Positions 1 through 7,226 of a stretch of 64,000 nt of DNA are shown one piece after another; positions within the stretch are counted from its first letter, which is position 1, and every line of letters starts with the position of its first letter. This DNA is from Haliscomenobacter hydrossis DSM 1100 (GTDB lineage Bacteria > Bacteroidota > Bacteroidia > Chitinophagales > Saprospiraceae): NCBI RefSeq assembly GCF_000212735.1, contig NC_015510.1, positions 7,131,001 to 7,195,000 on the forward strand. The letters run 5' to 3'. The notes beneath the pieces were generated by a model. That model was not told the DNA's origin. It did not search any database and saw only the letters and a program-made list of their open reading frames with translations. The position numbers and the translations under genes are program-made.

Positions 1-1
1 C

Positions 2-2218
2 GCTATCCAACCAAACTTAAAAGAAAAAGTATTGGTGTTTTCCCTGTTGGGTTACGCACCACACGAGATAGAGGTCAAAGAAGACCTATATCTTGAGGTT
101 GAACTGCTTGCTACCAGCATTGACCTCAGTACCTTCACCATCCGTGAATTGAGCCAACAGCGCACCGTGATCGAACGTTTGCCCGAAGTGGTGGGCACTT
201 ACATTGCCTCGGGTAAAAAGAACGAGGTGATCCAGATTGCCGAAATGGATGTCAACCTGGCCGACAAAACCGGACGTCAACTCTTTGCCAAAGTGCCCGG
301 CGTGTTCGTTTACGACATGGATGGCTCGGGCAATCAACTCAACATCGCCACCCGCGGTCTCGACCCGCACCGCTCTTGGGAATACAATGTACGCCTCAAT
401 GGTGTGATGACCAACAGCGATCTGTACGGTTATCCCGCCAGCCATTTCAGCGCACCCATGGAGAGTATCGAACGGGTGGAACTCATTCGCGGCACAGCCT
501 CTTTGCAATACGGAGCCACTTACGGCGGGATGGTCAATTATGTGACCAAAACAGCAGACACTACCCGCAAAATCTCCTACGAAGGCAATTTCAACTACGG
601 CTCCTTCAATACCCGCAGCATGTATCACGCTATTGGGGGTAAAATCGGGAAATTGACCTACTACGCCTATGCGCACAACCGCGCCTCCGACGCTTATCGC
701 GATAACGGCGACAGCAAATCCAATGGGCAGTTTCTTTCCCTGGGCTACGCCTTTTCTCCAACCCTAACCTTGAAAGCGGAAATTGCGCATTCATACTATA
801 ATTACCACATTCCCGGGCCGCTTTCAGATGCGATGTTTTACGACAATCCCCGGCAGGCTACCCGCCAGCGAAATTATTATGCACCGGATATTTGGGTGCC
901 TTCACTCAATCTGGACTGGCAAATCAGTCCAAAGACCCAGCTCAGCATCATCGCCAATGGCTTATACGGTACCCGCAACAGTGTGATGTTCATCGGTTTT
1001 GCGGACAAACAAGACTTGCCCAATGCCCAGGGCGTGTATTCCAACCGCCAGGTAGACATCGATTATTTTAACAGCTTTACTACCGAAGCCCGGTTGAAAC
1101 ACCAGTTTTCTACGGGGAGCATCAAACACACCACCGTAGCGGGCATTCGGTACATCAACAATGACCTCAACCGCAAACAGATTGGCACGGGTACAGCAGG
1201 CTTTGATTATGACCTCAGCCTCACTAAACCCGGTTATGGTCGTGATTTATGGTTCAGCACAGGCAACGTAGCGGTGTTTGCCGAACACCTCTTGCAACTG
1301 ACGCCACGTTTTTCTTTTTCTGGAGGTACCCGCATCGAATATGGACAAACGGATATGACGGGCACCATCTCTTATCTGGCCCCAGCCAAAGTGCCCAATC
1401 AAATCTTACACCGTTTCCCTTTGTTTGGTGCAAGTGCACAGTACAAATTGAACGGATTTGCCAGTTTGTACGCAGGCATTTCGGAAGCATACCGCCCCAT
1501 TATTTTTGCTGATGTGATTCCTGCCAATGCCCTGGAAAAAATTGACTCCAATTTGCTGGATTCCAGGGGCTTTAATGCCGAGCTTGGGATTCGTGGAAAC
1601 TGGCGCAATCGTGTGCATTTCGACGTGTCGGTGTTTGCCTTGCATTACAACAATCGCGTGGGCAGTACGATCATCCAGGAAAACGGGCAGTCATTGGTGT
1701 TTAAAACCAACCTCGGCAACAGCATCACCCGGGGAATCGAATTTTACACCGAGATCAATGTATTGGAAACCAAAAATGCCAAAATCAGTCTCTTTACCTC
1801 TACGTCTTATTTTGATGCCAGATATGTGCAGGGCACGCTGGTGGCAGGGGGCAAAATCACCGAAATTGCTGGCAACCGCATCGAGGCCACTCCCAGATGG
1901 ATGACCCGCAACGGCCTGCAGGGACGTTATCGCGGATTGAGTGCGGCCTTACAATACAGCTGGGTCGATATGAGCTATTCTGACCCAGAAAATACGGTTA
2001 ACCCGACGGCGAATGGTTCCAAAGGAACCGTACCGGCTTATGGATTGTTGGACTTTAATGCCACTTATCGCGTCAACAAACATTGGTCAGTGCGGGCAAG
2101 TGTCAGCAATATTTCGGATACCCAATACTTCACCAAACGGCCTACGATTTATCCAGGACCCGGGGTTTGGCCTTCGGATGGCCGTTCGTTTACGATGACT
2201 TTGATGGTGAAATTGTGA
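2..2218 (+). CDS. TonB-dependent outer-membrane receptor, FecA-like (5' truncated by window edge)
   Basis: Outer-membrane receptor expected to import a ferric chelate or similar ligand using TonB energy. The reading frame is open to the left edge, so the true start lies outside the window; a TTG at 32 is only an internal codon. The first visible residues look like the end of a carboxypeptidase-like regulatory domain (VFSLLGYAPHEIEV). A plug domain follows, with NIATRGLDP, VELIRGTASLQYGA and GGMVNYVTK, and then a long beta-barrel ending in an aromatic-rich strand (FTMTLMVKL). The plug resembles the FecA subgroup of Bacteroidota receptors, but the substrate cannot be read from sequence. It converges on the phosphatase gene, with a palindrome between them. 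Confidence 0.88.
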   Translation, partial: AIQPNLKEKVLVFSLLGYAPHEIEVKEDLYLEVELLATSIDLSTFTIRELSQQRTVIERLPEVVGTYIASGKKNEVIQIAEMDVNLADKTGRQLFAKVPGVFVYDMDGSGNQLNIATRGLDPHRSWEYNVRLNGVMTNSDLYGYPASHFSAPMESIERVELIRGTASLQYGATYGGMVNYVTKTADTTRKISYEGNFNYGSFNTRSMYHAIGGKIGKLTYYAYAHNRASDAYRDNGDSKSNGQFLSLGYAFSPTLTLKAEIAHSYYNYHIPGPLSDAMFYDNPRQATRQRNYYAPDIWVPSLNLDWQISPKTQLSIIANGLYGTRNSVMFIGFADKQDLPNAQGVYSNRQVDIDYFNSFTTEARLKHQFSTGSIKHTTVAGIRYINNDLNRKQIGTGTAGFDYDLSLTKPGYGRDLWFSTGNVAVFAEHLLQLTPRFSFSGGTRIEYGQTDMTGTISYLAPAKVPNQILHRFPLFGASAQYKLNGFASLYAGISEAYRPIIFADVIPANALEKIDSNLLDSRGFNAELGIRGNWRNRVHFDVSVFALHYNNRVGSTIIQENGQSLVFKTNLGNSITRGIEFYTEINVLETKNAKISLFTSTSYFDARYVQGTLVAGGKITEIAGNRIEATPRWMTRNGLQGRYRGLSAALQYSWVDMSYSDPENTVNPTANGSKGTVPAYGLLDFNATYRVNKHWSVRASVSNISDTQYFTKRPTIYPGPGVWPSDGRSFTMTLMVKL

Positions 2219-2223
2219 ATACA

Positions 2224-2306
2224 GTTGATCAAAAGTTGATAAAGGTTGATGGGTTTGATTTGATGCTCCCATCAACCCTTATCAACCTTCATCAACCATT
2301 ATCAAT
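2224..2306. repeat. word-repeat palindrome between convergent genes (GTTGAT word)
   Basis: The left arm carries GTTGAT three times with 4-base spacers; the right arm carries the reverse complement ATCAAC/ATCAAT four times. 2235-2253 pairs with 2268-2286 at 18 of 19 positions across a loop of about 14 bases. It fills the space between two convergent stop codons and could act as a bidirectional terminator, but there is no clear T-tract. It belongs to the family of locus-specific word palindromes seen through the window. Confidence 0.75.
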
Positions 2307-2307
2307 C

Positions 2308-4209
2308 TCACTCATGCCCCAACTGAAACGGCGTAAACGGCACCGCCCCCACTTTCTCTTCCCACCAACCGGCCTGCAAAAACTGCGAGCCACTCAGCTC
2401 AAAATACTCAATCCGTATTTTGTGTTTTCCTGCTGCCAACAAGGTCTGTCCCATTTTTTTGACGGCGGGATGATCGCTAGTTTGATCAATCATCAATTCA
2501 TCATCGATGTAAAGCCTGGCGCCATTGTCCGCGCTGAGGTAGAAGGTTTTGGCTCCAGTTTCCGCCACCTCAATATAGCCTTCCAAAACTACCGCAAACA
2601 GATTGTCGTGGTGACCAATTTCGGCCAGCCCTACCTGATTGCTGATGCCCGTTTTTACCGGAGTTAAGCTTTTAAAATCGGGTAGCACGGTCCATTCCCC
2701 TTCGTAGTAGCTGAACTTTAACCCCTTTTCGGTTTTTTTGACTTTTTGTGCAGGCTGTGGAGCCATTTTCCGCAGGTTCAACGCTACGACCCGGCTGGCA
2801 CGACCGTCCTGGGTATAGGCACGAGTTTTGAGCATCGTGCTTTGTTTGATGGTCAAAGCCTGGGTATACGAAGCGCTGTTGCGGTTGGGTTCCGAGCCGT
2901 CCAGGGTGTACCGAATTTGCAAACCCTCAAAAGCAGCAGACAAATCCACCGTAGTTTGATCCTGAAACAACGTAGCAGGAGTGCTGAACTGCGGCGCTGG
3001 TGGCTGGATTACACTGGCCGTCTTTCCTTTGCTCCCGTCTTTTTGCATTTGAAAGGTATCAAACAAACGTCCCTCGTGGTCGATGGCTTTGAACACCAGG
3101 TTGTTTTCAAAAATGGCAAAGGTGCAGTAATGGTGCACAATTTGTAAATCCAGAGTGAACCAGCTGCGCGTAGGCGCGAAATCTTCCAAACCTCCCCCAG
3201 CGCCGCCAGAGTTGATGTAGACCACGCCGTTTTTCATGTTGATTTTATTGTCTTTAAGTGGCCAGCTGCGCTCGTACAAGTGGGTGTGACCAAAGAGGCA
3301 AAAATCGAGGCCATAGCGCTCGTAAAGCGGCACCAGGTTGCGGGCGGCAGTACCCAGTGTCGACAACTCGCGGGAGGTGTTGCCATGATCATCCGAGTCT
3401 GAAGAATAGGGCGGGTGGTGGTGTACTGCGATTTTCCAGGTGGCCGTGGATTTAGACAATTCCCATTCCAGCCAGTTGTACTGCTCGGAGCCTTCGGTGA
3501 GGTCACGGTTGGAATCAATCATAAAAAACTGCGCGTTGCCATACTTGAAGGTATAGTAGTATTCTGGAGCGGGAGCCACCATGTATTGGTAGTAGTAGGG
3601 CGCGTCTTGTTCGTGGTTGCCTATGGCTGTGTACACAGGCACCCGACTCATCAGGATTTGTCCATTGGGAAAAAAATTGTCAATCCAATCGTTTTTGTCC
3701 ATACCCTGATCGACCACATCTCCAGCGTGAACGACGAAGTTGGGGCGGTCTTGCCATAACTTTTCGGCAATTTTGCCCCAGGCCCAGGGGGTGCGGTTGT
3801 TGCGTTGGGTGTCGCCAACCAGGCCAAATAGATAGGCGCTGCTGTCTTTTACTGCCGTTTTGAAGGTGTACACCGGGGTTTGGATGCGTTCTCCCGATTG
3901 GGTAACGGTGGTGACTTGCCAAAAGTAGTTGGTTTCGGGCTTCAGGTTGTCCAGTAATACTTCGTGCATGAGGCGTTGGCCTTCCAAGCGCACTTCGCGG
4001 TCGAGTACCACTTGGTCAACATTGGAACGGGCTTCGCCAAATTGCACCAGGGTAGTGGCGGGTTCTTTGGTTTCCCACAGCACGTACATGCCAGTTTGGG
4101 TGGAAAATTGGAGGTAGGGTTGCACCAGAAATTTGCTCTCCGCAGGGTTGGTTTGGGCGAAAACAATTCCAGTACAAAACAGGAAAAACAAAAAGGCGTA
4201 CATTCTCAT
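2308..4209 (-). CDS. Secreted purple-acid-phosphatase-like metallophosphoesterase with PA14 domain
   Basis: Predicted secreted binuclear-metal phosphoesterase of 633 residues. A signal peptide (about 1-19, ending VFAQT) is followed by a fibronectin III-like domain (about 28-118) typical of purple acid phosphatases. The metallophosphoesterase core has GDTQ (D133), HAGD (161-164), GNHE (197-200), a run of histidines HHHPPYSSDSDDHGN, and FGHTHLYER near 310. A chitobiase-like immunoglobulin segment follows (about 395-450, LDGSEPN), then a PA14-like domain (about 490-620, YLSADNGARLYIDDE). The layout suggests an enzyme working outside the cytoplasm on carbohydrate-associated or organic phosphate; the substrate is unknown. 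The start is the ATG at 4209, just below a TACCTTTA box. Confidence 0.88.
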   Translation of the reverse strand: MRMYAFLFFLFCTGIVFAQTNPAESKFLVQPYLQFSTQTGMYVLWETKEPATTLVQFGEARSNVDQVVLDREVRLEGQRLMHEVLLDNLKPETNYFWQVTTVTQSGERIQTPVYTFKTAVKDSSAYLFGLVGDTQRNNRTPWAWGKIAEKLWQDRPNFVVHAGDVVDQGMDKNDWIDNFFPNGQILMSRVPVYTAIGNHEQDAPYYYQYMVAPAPEYYYTFKYGNAQFFMIDSNRDLTEGSEQYNWLEWELSKSTATWKIAVHHHPPYSSDSDDHGNTSRELSTLGTAARNLVPLYERYGLDFCLFGHTHLYERSWPLKDNKINMKNGVVYINSGGAGGGLEDFAPTRSWFTLDLQIVHHYCTFAIFENNLVFKAIDHEGRLFDTFQMQKDGSKGKTASVIQPPAPQFSTPATLFQDQTTVDLSAAFEGLQIRYTLDGSEPNRNSASYTQALTIKQSTMLKTRAYTQDGRASRVVALNLRKMAPQPAQKVKKTEKGLKFSYYEGEWTVLPDFKSLTPVKTGISNQVGLAEIGHHDNLFAVVLEGYIEVAETGAKTFYLSADNGARLYIDDELMIDQTSDHPAVKKMGQTLLAAGKHKIRIEYFELSGSQFLQAGWWEEKVGAVPFTPFQLGHE

Positions 4210-4229
4210 GTGTGGATCATTTGAATGCG

Positions 4230-4237
4230 TAAAGGTA
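4230..4237 (-). promoter_or_regulatory. putative -7 promoter box (TACCTTTA) of the phosphatase gene
   Basis: Read on the minus strand this is TACCTTTA, the -7 form found upstream of three other genes here (Bacteroidota consensus TAnnTTTG). It lies about 20 bases before the ATG at 4209. No TTTG is present 19 bases upstream, so only half of the expected promoter is visible. Confidence 0.35.
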
Positions 4238-4292
4238 TTTTACAATTGTTAAATTCGGGTTTCGTGGGGATTAAATGTGTATGATGTTATCT

Positions 4293-5327
4293 CTAAAACC
4301 CGATCACCGTCACCCCGGTCCCTTTAAACGAATTCAAATCCATCAATTCCTGAATGCCGTCCTCCAGCGACACCACCTTACCCAACATGCGCTGCGGCTG
4401 AATTTTTCCTGCCACAATCAGGTCCAACATTCCCGGAAACTGGTAGGCTTGCATGCCGTGGCTGCCAATGATTTCCAACTCATTCGAAATGACCGCACCC
4501 ATGGGTAGGGGAGGGTTGGCCTCGCTGCCGGAGAGTAAACCCAGTTGTACGTGCCGCCCCTGCTTGCGCAGGCTGAGGATGGAATTGCGACAGGTCTCGT
4601 GGCTCCCCAGCGCATCGATGGAAAGTTGAACCCCGCCTTTGCTGATCTCGCGCACGGCGGCCACGACGTCGGACTGTCGGGCATTGACAGCGGCTACTGC
4701 GCCCAGGGCTTTCGCCAGCGCCAGTTTTTCTTCTTCAATATCGATTGCGATGGGGTTGGCGCCAAAGGCTGCGGCAATCATGATCGCCGAAAGCCCTACG
4801 CCTCCACAACCGTGTACGGCTACCCATTCACCACCGCGTACGCGCCCTTGTGCGGTTACCCCCCGCCAGGCAGTGATGAAGCGACAACCGAGTACCGCTG
4901 CAGTTGTAAAATCCATCTCCTCGGGCAAACGCACCAAATTGTGGTCGGCATGATCGATGGCTACGTATTCAGCAAAGGAACCCCAGGCTGTAAAACCGGG
5001 TTGGAAATAGTGATCACAAATTTGCTGCTGCCCCTGATGGCACTGCGGGCAATCGCCACAACCGACACAGAAAGGGACGGTCACGCGATCTCCGCGTTTC
5101 CATTTGCGCACCCCCGCACCAACGGCTTCGATGGTGCCCGCCAATTCATGCCCCGGCACATGGGGCAAATGCACATCGGAATCGTGCCCCTGCCAGCCGT
5201 GCCAGTCGCTGCGGCAAATGCCCGTGGCGTGCACCCGGATGACGACTGCATTGGGGCCAGGAGTAGGATCGGGGAGGGTAGCCACCTGGATGGGGCCACG
5301 GAATTGTTCGAAGTAGGCAGCGCGCAT
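4293..5327 (-). CDS. Zinc-dependent alcohol dehydrogenase (medium-chain family)
   Basis: NAD(P)-dependent oxidoreductase of 344 residues, the normal length for the medium-chain dehydrogenase family. Catalytic zinc ligands are C38 (TGICRSDW) and H60-E61 (PGHELAG). The structural zinc site is complete: C90, C93, C96 and C104 in C-x2-C-x2-C-x7-C spacing. The Rossmann segment reads VHGCGGVGLSAIMIA, with an acidic residue after the second strand (IAIDIEEEKL), which favours NAD over NADP. Its substrate, a primary or secondary alcohol, cannot be assigned. It is separated from the next upstream minus-strand gene by a palindrome of about 80 bases, so it probably has its own transcript. The ATG is at 5327. 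Confidence 0.9.
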   Translation of the reverse strand: MRAAYFEQFRGPIQVATLPDPTPGPNAVVIRVHATGICRSDWHGWQGHDSDVHLPHVPGHELAGTIEAVGAGVRKWKRGDRVTVPFCVGCGDCPQCHQGQQQICDHYFQPGFTAWGSFAEYVAIDHADHNLVRLPEEMDFTTAAVLGCRFITAWRGVTAQGRVRGGEWVAVHGCGGVGLSAIMIAAAFGANPIAIDIEEEKLALAKALGAVAAVNARQSDVVAAVREISKGGVQLSIDALGSHETCRNSILSLRKQGRHVQLGLLSGSEANPPLPMGAVISNELEIIGSHGMQAYQFPGMLDLIVAGKIQPQRMLGKVVSLEDGIQELMDLNSFKGTGVTVIGF

Positions 5328-5401
5328 GTTGATACCGAATTGTTAAGAAAATCGACTAGCCTTTTAAATGCTCTGAACCCAAAAAACAGCTTATTTTTAT
5401 T

Positions 5402-5487
5402 AACACGAAGGCCACAAAGAAAGGCACAAAGTACACAAAGATGAGTACTGTCTTGTGGCCTTTGTGCCTTTCTTTGTGGCCATTGCG
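5402..5487. repeat. palindrome built on the CACAAAG word
   Basis: 5410-5431 is exactly complementary to 5460-5481: 22 perfect pairs around a 28-base loop. The arm is built from the words GCCACAAAG and GGCACAAAG. A single unpaired arm of closely similar sequence occurs at 37763-37802. It lies between two minus-strand genes. A terminator role is possible, but there is no T-run. Confidence 0.8.
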
Positions 5488-5536
5488 TTAAAATAGCGCC
5501 GCTTTGGGCGAACTCAAAATGCTAAAAGACTCTTGT

Positions 5537-6262
5537 TTACTTATGCGAAACGTAATTCGTCTGCTCGATCTTTGACAATAACACTGCCTTGCCTTCCATA
5601 AACACCCGGTCGTAGTCTTGAGTAGACAGCGTGGTGTCCTTGATTTCATAGTTGTCGTAATCTTGGAAAATAATCCCACCCACCGTAGTTCGTTTGGTCG
5701 CTTTGCGGAAACGCGGGCCTCCAGTGGCGTACGACAAATAATCCATGGTGTGGGTCTGCTGGTTGATCCAGTAGCAATACACGTCCTTGTAATCTTTTCC
5801 ACCACCTTCAGCGTCAAATGAAACCTCGATTTTGTCATATTTTTGCTTGTCGATGCTGGTTTCACCCAGGTATTTCAGGTTCACCGCAGGCTCGGTAAGC
5901 TTGAAAGGCAAGAGGGCAAAATAAGCCAGGGCATTGACACTTTCGCGGTATTTGTCTTCTGGAGTTTGGGCTTTGCCATTGATGCTACGGGTCAGGCCTT
6001 CGTTCGTCAGGATGTCGACGATGGTATTGCCCAGGGTGTCTTTGGTGCTGCGTTCGTAACGAAACTTTCCTCCCTTGTGTTGGAGCTGTACTTTAAACGC
6101 GCGAAAATCAAAAGACACATCAAAATTTCGGTAGTTGCGTCCGCCGTGTACTTCCACACATTGGCGCACAATTTCGGCAGCTTTGGGATCAGCGTCCTTT
6201 TGACCGCTGCAAGATTGGGCGATGAACAACAAACACAAAAAAGGAAATAATCTGATGAGCAT
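5537..6262 (-). CDS. DUF6503 family exported lipoprotein, function unknown
   Basis: A 241-residue exported protein. The N-terminus MLIRLFPFLCLLFIAQSCSG is a short hydrophobic signal ending in a lipobox-like AQSC, so lipidation at Cys18 is likely. The mature part matches my memory of the Bacteroidota DUF6503 family: an opening EIVRQCVEVHGG helix, then repeated beta strands (FRAFKVQLQHKGGKFRYER, YDKIEVSFDAEGG) recalling outer-membrane lipoprotein-sorting folds of the LolA/RseB kind. That fold suggestion is inference. No catalytic motif is visible. It lies 78 bases downstream of the hemolysin III-like gene on the same strand and may be co-transcribed with it. Confidence 0.72.
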   Translation of the reverse strand: MLIRLFPFLCLLFIAQSCSGQKDADPKAAEIVRQCVEVHGGRNYRNFDVSFDFRAFKVQLQHKGGKFRYERSTKDTLGNTIVDILTNEGLTRSINGKAQTPEDKYRESVNALAYFALLPFKLTEPAVNLKYLGETSIDKQKYDKIEVSFDAEGGGKDYKDVYCYWINQQTHTMDYLSYATGGPRFRKATKRTTVGGIIFQDYDNYEIKDTTLSTQDYDRVFMEGKAVLLSKIEQTNYVSHK

Positions 6263-6340
6263 AACTTTGTTTTTGGCAAAAATACAGAAGAACCATTGAA
6301 ATAGTTGTGCTGCTTAGGATTGATCTGATACAATCGTCGC

Positions 6341-6985
6341 TCAGGAGACCGCCAGGATCACTGCTGCAAAATGGCAGATGCTCGCCGCCAATACAAAAAG
6401 ATGCCAAACCAGGTGGTGGTACATGAATTTTTCCCAGAGGTAAAAAATGACGCCGAAGGAGTACAATATACCCCCAATGACAATCAGCGTCAGTACATCC
6501 GAGGGAAGACTGACAAAAAAAGTTTTGCCCGCTGCCAGCAAAAGCCAACCCATCAGCAGGTAAATGATGGTGGACAAAAAGTTGAACTTGTTAATGAAAA
6601 AGATTTTAAACACCGTACCTACCAGGGTCAAGCCCCACAGCACACAGAGCAGGGTAATGCCCACACTGTTAAAAACGTAGATCAAAATGAATGGGGTATA
6701 ACTGCCAGCAATCAGGAAATAAATGCTGATGTGGTCCAAAATTTGCAAGACGTTTTTGACCAATGGCTGCTGAAAACCGTGGTACAGCGTGGAACTCGTG
6801 TACACCATCAAAAAACTAAAGGCATAAATGCTGACGCCTAAGGTAGTCGTGATGTTCCCGGTTTTGGTGGCCAGTACCAGCAGCAACGGGATACACACGA
6901 TGCCGAAAAGAATGCCAAATCCATGTGAAACGCTATTGGCGATTTCCTGCTTTAAAATAGTGGGATGGTATGTGTTGACCGACAT
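6341..6985 (-). CDS. trhA: Hemolysin III / PAQR-family integral membrane protein
   Basis: Seven-helix membrane protein of 214 residues in the hemolysin III (YqfA/TrhA) branch of the PAQR superfamily. Visible family marks are the opening EIANSVSHGFG, the STLYHGF motif after the second helix, DHISIYFLIAGSYTPF in the middle, and the closing HLVWHLFVLAASICHF. The Ser, Asp and three His residues in these motifs are the expected metal-site ligands. Family members are linked to membrane energetics and lipid homeostasis; hydrolase activity is suspected but not shown. The gene diverges from the helicase gene, with about 240 bases between the start codons. Confidence 0.88.
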   Translation of the reverse strand: MSVNTYHPTILKQEIANSVSHGFGILFGIVCIPLLLVLATKTGNITTTLGVSIYAFSFLMVYTSSTLYHGFQQPLVKNVLQILDHISIYFLIAGSYTPFILIYVFNSVGITLLCVLWGLTLVGTVFKIFFINKFNFLSTIIYLLMGWLLLAAGKTFFVSLPSDVLTLIVIGGILYSFGVIFYLWEKFMYHHLVWHLFVLAASICHFAAVILAVS

Positions 6986-7177
6986 ACTGGCTTATTTTTC
7001 TTTGGGTGAGTGAGTGATCAAAGAGAATGAAACGATTGACAAGGAAGAATGTTGCTGAAAGAAAAAATTAGCGCAGCATTTGTAAATTCCAAAAATATCC
7101 ATATTTTTGTTTTGCCTTTCTGCTTTACACTACATTTTGCATTTGCCTTTCGTTTTGTGTCCAAATCACAACAATGG

Positions 7178-7206
7178 TTTGAATGCGTTTGATTATTTTA
7201 CCTTTA
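7178..7206 (+). promoter_or_regulatory. putative promoter of the helicase gene
   Basis: TTTG (7178-7181), 17 bases, then TACCTTTA (7199-7206), close to the Bacteroidota pattern TTTG-N19-TAnnTTTG. Transcription would begin near 7213, just before the ATG at 7227. This supports that start over the upstream in-frame codons. Confidence 0.45.
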
Positions 7207-7226
7207 CGAATGCAAAACGGAACACG

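Noticed and set aside
4545-5444. A 299-codon open frame on the plus strand
   Set aside because: It is the antisense shadow of the alcohol dehydrogenase, whose zinc and NAD motifs are complete; the plus-strand translation has no domain.
5402-5481. Palindrome as an insertion sequence end or attachment site
   Set aside because: No transposase or integrase frame and no target duplication; similar palindromes occur at many gene ends.
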